From Effrenium voratum (taxonomy: Eukaryota; Sar; Dinophyceae; Suessiales; Symbiodiniaceae), in assembly GCA_963377175.1 (NCBI GenBank), contig CAUJNA010001031.1, forward strand, positions 23,501 to 87,500: 64,000 bases of DNA. Reading direction: 5' to 3'. This document shows, one piece after another, positions 13,601 to 26,200 of the stretch. Within the stretch, counting starts at the first letter, position 1; each line of letters opens with the position of its first letter. The notes beneath the pieces were generated by a model. The model worked only from the letters and a program-made list of their open reading frames with translations, was not told the origin of the DNA and searched no databases. The position numbers and the translations under genes were made by a program.

Positions 13601-16600
13601 TGAGTGGACGAGCGCGAGCCGAGAGTTGGAGCACGTCTCCCCTTTTTTTTTCGGTTTTGAGAAACACGCAACGACAACGACGATTTTGTCTGGGGGACCC
13701 AAAAGGTAAATTACATACAAACACAGGTGTCATTTTGGGAAATCCGCGGCCTTAAATGGGGCATGAAACCAATCTAAACAAGTGGAACCCATCTGTTTCC
13801 TTCTCAAACTCACTTAAAAGGACACCTGCGAAAAGAACATAGAATCGATTTGGGACCTCTGCCCCCCCAAACCTCCCCCCCCCCAAAAAAAAAAAAAACG
13901 CGCAGATCCTCCACCGCCTGCTGGCGCTTCTCTTCCAGGTCCTTCCGCTGCTCCATGAGGAAGGGCACGTAGCTGTCCACGAACTCCTGCCGCAAGCGTT
14001 GCAGAAGGACACCGGTCCAAACCACGCTGGGAGGTTCCATGTCCTTGGGAAGGGACGCAAAATGGTAGATTGAACCGAGATGAAACCTCAAATCAAATTG
14101 GCGTTTCTAAACGGAGATGAACTCCGGCCACCGCAAAGAATCATATCACTTCTAACACTAGAATCCGCGGAGGGAGTGTGATCCAATTTGATGACAACCC
14201 CCCTCCCACCCCCCTCCCCGTTACTCGGCAAATATCAACAGGATAGTCGATAAAGCCTAATGCTCCCAGATCGCCGGTCCGCTTTGTTTCGTTGGGCTCC
14301 GACTGGGTTGAGCAAAAGGGTCGGATCAAAGAACTTTTGGCCCGGAAAAACCATTTGGGCGTGGCACCCCTTTGGTCCTTTGGTGGTTTGCATGAAACAC
14401 TCAAAACGCAAAACCACCGCTTTGGGGGTCCGACACCCATTTGCTTGCGAACGGTCTAAGGGCCTAAGGGGCCTTTGAATGTCACAAGTGAGAAAAGCCC
14501 AAAGGCCTCAGTGGCTCGCGCCTGCGCCGCTTCGCCGAGGGCCTTCTCGAAGTCTTCACAACCGGCGCCCGTGACGGCGGACACGCCCACGGACCTCCAT
14601 CGATCGCTGGGCGCAAGGCTGGGTTGAGGTTTGGGGGAGAAAGCCGTGGCGAGGGCCGGTCGTCGATTTAACAAACCGAGGGTCGAATTAACAAAACCCC
14701 GGGGGGGGGGAGGGAGGAGGCAAAGCAAGGGTTGGACAGAAAAGGGAGCCGCTTTAAAAGCAAAGCATCAAGACACCTTCCGGTTTGGCACCTAAGGGTA
14801 TCCAGGACCCTAGTGCATTGGTTTGTGAGCCGCTTGTGGCTTGGTGATAGGAAACTGCGACGCACAGGGATCCAACATGATCATTCATTGCTTACAAAGT
14901 GGAGCTCTGCAATCAGCCTTTGATGCGAAACTTCAAAGGGAATCCACACTCAGCTTCCCCAAAAAGGGGGTAAGTTTTGCGTGTTTTCGTTTTGTTTGAA
15001 AGCGATGGTTTTTTTCAGTGCGTCAGGAAACTCTGGTGCTTGTAGAGGCCAAAATGGGAAACCACCACCCCGGAACACCTCCACGGCAAACGAAAGCACT
15101 CCAAGCATGCCATCCAGCCTCCAAGCCCACCCAAAAGAAAAGGTAAAACCCCGCAAGTCAAAACAACAAGCAAAACCTAGAGGTCCTGGAGTTCGGGGCC
15201 TAAGCTGAAATCCGCCAGCCGCCGATTTTGGACACAGCTGGGTCTCAGAGTTTCAGCCGCCAGCCGCCTATTTTTTTTGCTGGCTGGTTCCGCCGGGCAT
15301 CTCCTTGGCTGGCTGGCTGATTCCGCCGGGCATGTCCTTGGCTGACTGGCTGATTCCGCCGGGCATCTCCTTGGCTGACTGGCTGATTCCGCCGGGCATT
15401 TTCTTGGCAGGCTGGCCGGCTGATTCCGCCGGTGGATTCCAGGCCGGCTTGCTGGCCGATTCCGCAGGCTGGTTCCGACCAGAAGCGGTGGTTTACAAAA
15501 GCTGGCTTTTGTGTACGGCCGGCGTCTTCCAACAGAAGGTTTCCGCATGGGCGTTTCCTTAGCTGTCTGATTCTGCCGGTGCGTAGCTCTGATGAGAAAT
15601 GGTCGTTTACAAAAGCTGGTTTTTGTATACGTCGGTTCCTGGAGCCATGGTCCTCCTGAGCCCCCCTGTAATTTCCGGTACGAGGACACCTCCATGAACT
15701 TGCTTGCGCCCTATGAAGGTGGTTCTAAGTCAACCAACTCCTGTTGATTTGTCACCCAAGTATGGTGATGTTCAACCCAATTAGCAAAGGTTATAAGGCG
15801 TCAAATCCCACTTCTCCCAGTCGCTACCCCGAGTATGACTGACGCTGGACTGCATCGGTTTTTCTTTTCTGCGCGTTCGATCTTGCATCTACTGCCCAAA
15901 TCGATAAGAACGCTCGTTCGAGGCATCCCCCCGCAGCGGGGCCAAACATTTACGAATGTTGCAACTACGAGAAAAAACCCGCGGGCCACTAAGTCCTGCA
16001 CCTACCAACTGGGTTGAAACATCCAATACGGGTCCCTACATGTCCCTTTCGGCTGGTTTCCAGTACGCCCTAATTTTCGGGAACCTGGCCAATCGGTGAA
16101 CTTCCATTGGCAGTGATGTTTTGCATGGATATGAACTTTCATTATTTATCTATCTATCTATCTATCTAGCTCTCTATCTCTCGATCTCCCTACCTCTCTA
16201 TCTATCTCTCTATCTCTCTCTATCTCTCTCTCTAAATCTCTCCATCTATCTGTCTATTTATTTCTCTCTCTCTCTCTTTCCATCTATCTTTCTATATGTC
16301 CATCTACCTAGTCTATAATCTATCCACCGGTCACCTACCCATCTATTTATTTGCCTGCCTATGTACCTAGTTCTCAATAGCTGTCTCTATCAATCTATCA
16401 ATCTATCAATCTATCTACCGGTCTGTCTATCTATCTCTCTATGTATCTACCCATCTATCTCTCTATCTCCCTCTCTCTCTCTGTGTCTCTGTCTTCCTAT
16501 CTATCATCTACGTACCTATCCATTTATCCATCTACCTACCTGCCCGTTGATTTATCTGCCTGTCTATCTCTCTCTGTCTCTCCATCTATCTATCTACCTA

Positions 16601-16679
16601 CCTATCTATCCCTATTTATCTATCTACACCCCTACCCATTTATCAAGCCATCTGCAAGTCTATCTATCTATATTTCTCT

Positions 16680-16713
<34 letters not shown>

Positions 16714-19700
16714 GTCTCTTTCTCTCTATACACCTGTCTATCTCTCCCTCATGTTTATCTACCTGTCTCTCTCTCTCTCTCTCTATCAGTCAATCAGTCA
16801 ATCAATCAATCAATCAATCTATCTATCTATCTATCTTTCTATCTACCTTGTTTCAAATTACCTACTCAGTTGTCAATTTATCCATCTACCAACCTATCTA
16901 CCTCTCCATCTATCTTGCTATCTGTCCGTCTATCTAGTCTACTATCTATCGACCTACCTAACTATTTCTCTACCTGCCTACTACTCATCTGTCTGTGTAT
17001 CTATTCAATATCTATCTCGATCTCGCTCTCTATCTATATACCTCTATCTATGTATCTCTCTATCTATCTCTCTATCTCTCTTTCTCACTCTATGTATCTA
17101 GCCATCTGTCTCTCTGCTTCTTTTTCTCTCTCTCTCTCTCTCTCTCTTGACTACTTATCTCTCTATCTCTATATCCATGTGTCTATCTATCTATCTATCC
17201 ACCTCTCTCTCTCTCTCTCTATCTGCTTAACCTGTCTATCCATCTAACCATCTATTTCTTGAACTGTATACCCATCTATCTATCTACCTAGCTCTCTCTC
17301 TCTCTCTCTGTGAGAATGTATATCTCTGTCTACTTGTTCATACATACATCTATCTAGCTGTCTATCTCTGCCTATCTATCTATCAATATCCATCTCTCTC
17401 TCTCTCTCTCTCTATGCATCTACCTCTTTGTCTTCTTTCTATCTATCAATTTAGCTATCTATCTAGACATCTATGTCACCATCTTTCTAACCATCTATGT
17501 ATCAACCCCTTTCTCTACCAATCGATCTATCTACCTACCTACCTAGCAATCTAGCAATCGATCTAGCAATCTATCTCCCTACAGCCTCCCCGCCAATCTA
17601 CCAGCCCACCAACCTATCTATCTGTCTGTCTATCTATCTATCCCTGTCTCTCTGTCTATCTGATCTGTCTATCCATCCATCCAACCATCCATCCATCCAT
17701 CCAACTGTCTATCTATCAATCTATTTATCTATCAACCTACCTACCTATTCATCTATGTATCGACCCACCTATCTATCGATGGATCTGTCCATCTATCTAT
17801 CTATCTTTCTCTCTAAATCTCCATGAACTACCTACCTATCTGTCTATCTATCTAAAAACTTGTATCGATCGATCTATCTGTATATCGATCCATCTCTCTC
17901 TCTCTCTCTACATCAATCTCTCTCTATCTCTCTTTGTATCTATCTATCTATCTATCTACGCACCCAGCTACTTATCCGTCTACCGACCTACCTATTTATC
18001 TGTCTACCTGTCCAATTCTCTCTGTCTCTCTATCTATCTACCTACCTATCTAGCTCTATTCATCTATCTACGTGCCTGCCTACCTATTTATCAACCTATA
18101 TACCTATCTATCTCTCTCTCTCTTTCTCTATATCTATCTATCTATCTATCTATCTGTCTATCTATTCATCTATGCAACTACCTATCTAACCATCTATCTA
18201 TCTAATCCATTTATCTATCTACGTATCTATTTACCTTCTGCCTGCGTACCTGTTTATCTATCTGTTTCATCTTTCTATCTATGTAACCATCTCTCTATCT
18301 CTATCTGTCTATCTATCTAACAATCTATCTATCTGTCTATCTATCTATCTACTTGTTTCAACCTACCTACTCACCTATCTAGTGATCTATCTACCGACCT
18401 ATCTATCTCTCTGCCTGTCCATCTTTCTATCTATCGGTCTATCTCTCTCTCGCTCTCTCCCTCTTTCCATCTAACTTTCTTTCTGTCTATCTATGTATGT
18501 AGTCGATTTAATCTCTCTATCTACCTATCTCTATCTCTATCTATCTCTCTATATCCCTCTCTCCCTCTATCTATATTCCAACATCTTTCTCTATCTACCT
18601 ATGTCTCTCTTTCTACATTTATGCCTATCCCTCTCCCTCTATCTACCTACATCTCTCTATCTCCCTACCTATAAAACTATCTATACCTTTCTCTATCTAC
18701 CTATCTCTTTCCTATTTTCCTGCCTACCTATATAGACATCAGTCTATCTATCAATCTTTCTATCTCTGCATAGCTATCTATCAATCCCCCCCCTCTCTCT
18801 CTACCTATCTAAATCCTATCTACCTACATGTTCTCTATCTACCTATCTCTCTCCCTATCGAATCTAACTACCTGCATCTTTCTCTATCTGCCTATCGCTC
18901 TTCCTATATACCTGCCTACCTATATAGACATACATCTATCTATCTATCTATCCCTACCAATACCACCCCCTCTCTCTCTCTCCCTCCCTCTATCTTTCCA
19001 CCTCCAAATCTATCTACCCACATCTGTCTCTATCTATTTATCTATCTGCCCATCTACCCCTTTCTCTATCTACCTGTCTCTCTGTCTCTCTCTCTCTCTC
19101 TCCCTATATTTCCGTCTATCTTTTTAAGATGAAATCTATCTATCTATCTATCTATCTCAGCCCTGCGAACGAAGCTAACCGAAAACACACAGATTCAGCG
19201 CAAGCCACATGACAGCGGAAGTCTGCAGGGATCAATCCAGCAACATACGCAATGAATTGTCGCGAACAACAAAATCAACTAACGTGTGTCGGCTTATTGT
19301 TCGGTGTGTGTGTGTCTTGATCGTGCTTTTGCAAGCCCAAAATTTCACGGACTTCTTAAGTGTTTGCAGGGGGCAGGAATAGGCCAGCTCCCAACAGTGA
19401 CTGCGCACGGAAAAAACACCAATGCCCTAATCCACGGGGTGTTTGTTTCGATGGAGGGAGGTGTTGAGCCTGCAAGTAAGGAGTCCCGAAGAAGCCAGCT
19501 TTATGTGCTAGAAACTATTCCAAGTACACGGTGTCCCTGCAGGGTGAAGCATCAAAACAAAGTAATTAAGCATCAAATAAATCTTATTTCCAAAGATCAG
19601 AAAACAAAAACTTATTAGGTGTCAAACAAAACTTGTTGGGCACAATTTTTGCCGCACAACAAAGTAAAAAGCCTGGAAACTGCAGCTATCAAAACAATAT

Positions 19701-22200
19701 TAGGCATCAAAAACGAACTTGTCGAGCATGGCTGGGGTTGCTTTGTTTAGAGCTTGTTGGGGGTGGGATTACTGTGCGTTGATTTAGGGTTGTTTGGCTT
19801 AGGGTCGGGGTTGGGTGGGTTTGAGGTGGGTTTCGGGCGGGCTTGGTTTGGGTTGGCGGGTTTAGGATGGGTTTAGGGTCGATGTAAAGTGTTTACAGTT
19901 TGGGGTGGGCGGCCCAATCCGGCCCAATCTATATCCATCTAGACCTCTCTGTATAGTTACGTACCTATATACATTACGCTTAAGGTCTATCTATATCTAT
20001 CCATGTCTATCTGTATAGGCACATATATATATATATATGTGTCTATCTGCGCTGAATTTACACCTACATCTACATCTATATCTATCTTTCTTTCCGTCTA
20101 TATCCATCTATAAAAATATATCTACCGGTCTTCCTATATCTATCTTTATCTAAACAAGTGTCTATATCACTCTCTCTGAGTATGTGTATCAAGATATAGC
20201 TATAAACACATATCAATATTCATCTAACTTACTATCTGTCTATCTATTTATCTAAATATATTTCCGCTCATTTATACCATTTCTCTCTCTATATGTATAT
20301 ATATATATATGTGGTCACCCCCCCCCCCATGATCCACCCCCAGAGTGTGGAATGCAAGAGAACACTGTAAAATACAGTGTTTTCTAGATGAAGCAGACAT
20401 GTTGGATTGTTTTGCAGATGTGCTTCTCAAGATAAGGCTTGCTGACTGCTACATGGGTTTCAGATGAAGCAGACTGAGCTTGTTCGAGTGCTTTCACATG
20501 AAGCAGATGGACTTTCATCTTCCATGCAATATGAAATATGAACCTCTCAGCATTTTGTGCTTCCAGGTACTCAAAGTGCTGGAAGGTCCCTTGTTTTCGA
20601 AGACAAGGGACCTTCCAGCACTTTGAGCACCTGGAAGCAGAGGTCCCTCTTCAACCTAGCCTTGACAGCTTGGCAGCTGAAGACTCCTGGAGACTAGGTT
20701 TTTAGGTTTTCTAGGGACCTCTCAGCACTTTGGGCCGACAAGTAGAGGACATGATGAGAGTAGACGAGTGTCATATCGCAGATCTCGCAAACTGGCCCTT
20801 TTTGATGGCCGTTGCGCAATCCTACTTAAAACAAAATTGAAGATAGATATGTTGTTGGCATGTAAATCCTTTCTAAATTCTGAGTAAAAGATTGAACAAA
20901 TCCTTCTGGGAAAGAAACCCCTTTAAAGTCCAACTTGACATAAGAATTCTAATCAAAATCAAATTGAAATCATGCCTAAAAAAGAAATCATACTGAAGTT
21001 CTAATTCAAACTAGAAATGTTACTCGAACTCAGTCCTATTAGTTCCTATGTAAAATATGCTTGAATAAAAGGCTGAGGCATTCCCATTGGCAAGGAAACA
21101 CCTTTGAACTCTATACTTGAAGTACTCTTTAAAAAGGAACTCTTATCTAAATTATGATGGAAGCTAGAATTTATACTAGGCCACTATCCTTACTAAATTC
21201 CATTTAACCTTAGTTGAAAAACCCGTGCGAAAGGAATCCCACCTTTACAATCTAATCAGAAATTAAAATCATATGTTGCAATTGTTTGAACATATCTCTA
21301 GCCTCTTGAAAAAGGAGGCCCTATGTCAGGTTCACCCTAAATTAGAATTCATACTAGAATTCATTCCTTGTTAAATTCCATTTGAATTATCATTGAAAAA
21401 CATGAACACTCCTCCTGGGCAAGGACCCCGATTGAAATCTAAATTGAAATCATCGTTGCAAAGGAGATGCTATTCTAGCTAAAACTACAAATTCTACTAG
21501 AGTTCTTCCCTTGTAAACACTATTTAAATTATAATTAAAAAACTGGCCAAATCCTTCTGGGAAGGAAAAGCACCTTTAAAGCCAAAATTTGAAAGAGTGC
21601 CAAAATGTGCCAAAACTGAGGAGCCAGGAAAGAACTGAGTGCAGCAATGCCAAATGTGGATCACGGGGGGGGGGGTGAGCATATATATGCAAATCTCCGT
21701 CTCTCTCCATCCTATCTCTCTCTACCTCTCTATCTACCTATCTCTCTCTACCTCTCTATCTAAAAATCTATTTGCATCTTTCTCTATCTACCCATCTCTC
21801 TCTCTCTCTCTCTATCTACCAATCTCTCTGTCTCTCGATGAATACCGATCCATATGCAAAAAGAAATATATATATATATATGTGTGTGTCTACATATTTC
21901 TCTAACCATCTATCTATCTACATGTGTATATATAGATACCTACATATGTCTCTATCTAGCTATCTCTCTCTCCCTCTCTATCTACCTATCTCCCCTCTCT
22001 CTATGTATATACCTCTCTCTCTCTCTATGAATACCTGTCTCTCTCTCTCTCCCTCTATCTCGCCATCTATAAACCTATCTACATCTTTCTCTATCTACCT
22101 ATCTCTCTCTATGTATACCTATCTCTCTCTATGTCTCCATCTAAATATCTATCTAATTTTTTCTCTATCTACCTAGTTCTCTATCTGTATTGACCTATCT

Positions 22201-22231
<31 letters not shown>

Positions 22232-23177
22232 GCTCTACCGACCTATCTATCGACCTGTGTATGTGTATATCTATCCACATATTTCTCTATCTACCTATCT
22301 CTCTCTCTATCTATCAATCTCTCTCTCTCTACATAAATGTATATATATACACCTATCTCTCTACAAATATGTATATATATATGCCATCTCTCTCTCTGTA
22401 TCTACATTTCTCTCTCTCTCTATACCTATCTGCCTCTCTATCTACATCTTCCTCTATCTGCCTACTTCTCTCTCTATATTCACCTATATATATTTCTCTC
22501 TCTCTCCCGACCTATCTATCTACATGTATGCATATATCTATCTACATGCTTCTCTATCTACCTATCTCTCTGTCTCTCTCTCTATCTACCTATCTCTCTC
22601 TCTATATATATATACACCTATCTTTGTACATATATATATATATATCAATCTATGCACATATGTTTCATCTACCTACCTAGACCTATCTGTCTATTTTTTG
22701 TATATACATTTCATATTTCTGTATCTACCTACCCATCTACATATATATATATATACCTCTACATATTTCTCTATCTACCTATTTCTCTATCTACCTATCT
22801 CTCTCTATATCCATATTTCTCTAACCATCTATCTACATGTACATATATATATATACACCTACATATTTCTCTATCTAGCTATCTCTGTTTCCCTCTCTAT
22901 CTACATATTTCCACCTCTCTCTATTTATATACCTCTCTCTCTCTCTCTACAAGTAAGGTCCGGCAGAGCCGGGGGGCGGAAGTTTCAAACATTTAAAAAC
23001 TATAGTTGTCTGTCTCTTTCCTTTCATGACTCTTTTTTCTTCTTGCTTTCCTTCCTTCCCTCCTTTTTTCCTTCCTTCCTTCCTTCTTGCTTGCTGTCGT
23101 TCTTCCTTTCTTTCTTTTGTTCTTTCTTGGTTTCTTTTCTGTCTTGTCTTTCTTTTTTTTCTGTATTTTCTGTCTTT

Positions 23178-23248
<71 letters not shown>

Positions 23249-26200
23249 CTCTTCTTTTCATTATTTCTTTCTTTCTTTCTTTCTTTCGTTCTTTCTCTCT
23301 TTCTCTCTTTTTCTCTTTCTCTCGTTCTCTCTTTCTCTCGTTCTCTCTTTCTCTCGTTCTCTTTGTCTCTTTCTTTCTTTGTTGCTTTGTTTCTTTCTTT
23401 ATTTTCTTTCTTTTCTTTTCTTTTCTTTTCTTTCCTTTCCTTTCTTCCTTCCTTTCTTCCTTCCTTTCTTTCTTCCTTTATTTCTGTCTTTCTTGCTTTC
23501 TTTCTTTCTTTCTTTCCTTCCTTCCTTTCTTTTTTTCTGTCTTTCTTTCTTTCTTTGCTTGCTTGCTTGCTTTCTTTCTTTTCTTTCTTTTTTTTTCTCA
23601 TTCCTTCCTTCCTTCCTTCCTTCCTTGCTTGCTTGCTTGCTTGCTTGCTTGATTGCTTTCTTTCTTTCTTTTTTTTGACTACTTTCGCGCTTAAAAGTTG
23701 CGATCTCGAGCCCCAGTTGCGAAAGTGGACTTCGGACTACTTTTTGCACTTAAAACTTGCGATTTCGATCCCCTGCGAAAGTCGGCTTCGCGGACTTTTT
23801 CGTACTTAAACGTTGCGATTTCGAGTCACAGCTGCAACAGGACTACTTTCGTACTTAAAAGTTGCGAATTCGAGCCCCAGCTGCGAAAGTGGACTTTGCA
23901 AGGAGCCGAATTCACACACAGCGCCAACGTTTTCTGCATCTTGCTATCCCCCAGCTCGCAGAGAGTGGATCCAGCACCTTGCGAAAGTGCTGTGCCTGCC
24001 ACGAAATCTATACTTGGCCTTGCGAAAGTGCTGCGCCTGCCACGCAACTCAAACCTTGCGAAACCTGCGCGCGGCCGTGCCAATGGTCCCGTCTCCGAGA
24101 CCGTTCCGGGACCGTCCCGCACCCGCCTCCGTACAGGCGTCGCAGCCGAGGTGGTTTGCGCACTGTCCGGAAGTCCAATTCACGCACAGCGCCAACGTTT
24201 CTGCATCTTGCTATCCCCCAGCTCTCCTGATTTCAGCATTTGTCGAAGCATTTTCGCTAGCTATACGTCAAAGCTATCTATCTGTCACGCTAACCATATT
24301 TTGGAAAGCTATATATGTGTCAAGCTACCTGTCATGGCCATATATGTCAAAGCAGCTGGCTCATTTAGTCCCAGTAGTACGGAAGTTTCTTGTTAAACTT
24401 CCTTTGATGAATACCTATCTCCCTCTCTATTTCATTATCTATGTATCTATCTACATCGTTCTCTATTTACCCATCTCTCTCTATCTACATATCTCCCTCT
24501 CCCTAAATATACATATCTCTCTCTCTCCCTATACCTATCTCTCTCTATCTCTTTATCTAAATATCTATCTACATCTTTCTCTATCTACCTGGTTCTCTGT
24601 CTATATTCACCTATCTCTACCGGCCTATCTATCTACATGTATATGTGTATATCTATCTACATTCTTCTCTATCTACCTGTCTCTCTCTCTCTATCTACCT
24701 ATCCCTCTCTCCCTCTATCTACAAATCTCTCTCTCTCTACATATAGATATATATATCTATCTATCTACACATATATATATATATATACACATATTTTTCT
24801 ATCTACCTATCTCTCTCCCTCTCTCTATATCTACATTTCTCTCTCTCTCTCTACACCCATCTGCCTCTCTATGTCTCTATCTACCTATCTCTCTACATCT
24901 TTCTCTATCTGCCTAGTTCTCTCTCTATATTCACTTATATATCTCTCTCTCTCTACCGAATTATCTATCTACATGTATATGCATATATCTAGCTACATAC
25001 TTCTCTATCTACCTATCTCTCTGTCTCTCTTTTTCTAACTACCTATCTCTCCCTCCCTCCAATCTCCTTATATATACCTATCTTTCTACATATATATATA
25101 TAAATCAATCTCTGCACATATGTTTTATCTGCTTTATGTAGACCTATCTGTCTACACATATACACATATATTGCTTTGTCTACCTATCTCTCTCTCTCTC
25201 TCTGTATAGATCTACATTTTTCCTACCTAAACTTCTATCTACATCTTTCCCTATCTACATATCTCTCTCTATATATATACACCGGTCTATCTACATAAAT
25301 ATATATATATATATATACATATCTCTTTATCTACCTATCCATCTACATATGTATATACACCTCTCTACATAATTCTCTATCTACCTACCTCTCTCTCTAT
25401 GTCTACATTTGTCTCTCTCTCTCTATACCTATCTGCCTTTCTATCTCATCTACATCTTTCTCTATCTGCCTAGTTCTCTCTCTATATTCACCTATCTCTC
25501 TCTCTCTGTACCGACCTATCTATCTACATGTACATGCATACATCTATCTACATACTTCTCTATCTACCTATCTCTCTCTCTCTATCGACCTATCTCACTC
25601 TCTCTCTATCTCTCTAGCAATATATATATATATAGCTACATCTTTCTCTATCTACCCATCTCTCTCTCTCTCTATCTGCAAATCTCTCTCTCTCTATGTG
25701 CAAATCTCTCTGTCTCTCTCGATATATACCGATCCACCTACATATGTATATATACATACATATTTCTCTATCTACCTATCTACCTGCATAAATATATATA
25801 TATATAAATAGATATATATATAGTTACCTACCTCTCTACCTATCTCTCTCCCTCTCTCTATCTACCCATCTCTCTCTCTGACTCTCTCTCTCTCTCTCTC
25901 TCTCTTTCTACCTATCTCTCCCTGCATCTATCTACCAACCTCTCTCTATCTACCAATCTCTCTATCTGCCGGGCATCTCCTGAGCTGGCTGGCTGATTCC
26001 GCCGTCTTGGTTGCCTGGCTGATTCCGCCGGACATTTCCCTGGCTGGCTGGCTGGCTGATTCCGCCAGGGACCCGGAGTGCAGGACCCCTAGCAAAACAC
26101 CACAAACCAAACCAAAAGGCAAACCAACCACCCAACCCGCCCCACTCACCAACCCCCCACCAAACCCGGCAAACCCGCCAAACCCACCCACCCACCCAAC

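Larger units (their letters stand above)
20314..21678. mobile_element. Insertion with C-run terminal inverted repeats
   Basis: A ~1.36-kb block of ordinary composition sits within TCTA/TA arrays. Its left end reads TCAC, eleven C, ATGATCCAC; its right end is the complement with one change in the core (GTGATCCAC). TA-rich sequence abuts both ends. It holds a 41-bp-arm hairpin and a ~160-bp degenerate tandem repeat and has no coding capacity, so a MITE-like non-autonomous element is the natural reading. The superfamily and target duplication cannot be defined within TA repeats. Confidence 0.6.

Noticed and set aside
16361..19127. Long Tyr/Leu/Ser/Ile-rich open frames
   Set aside because: Direct translation of TCTA and CT arrays; tetranucleotide arrays without stops stay open in every frame. 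No codon bias or domain.
19781..19881. Interstitial telomere repeat (TTTAGGG-like)
   Set aside because: Only two or three TTTAGGG words in a degenerate G-rich stretch; not a telomeric array.
22993..23809. Phe/Ser-rich and Lys/Glu-rich frames resembling membrane or nuclear proteins
   Set aside because: TTTC array artefacts.
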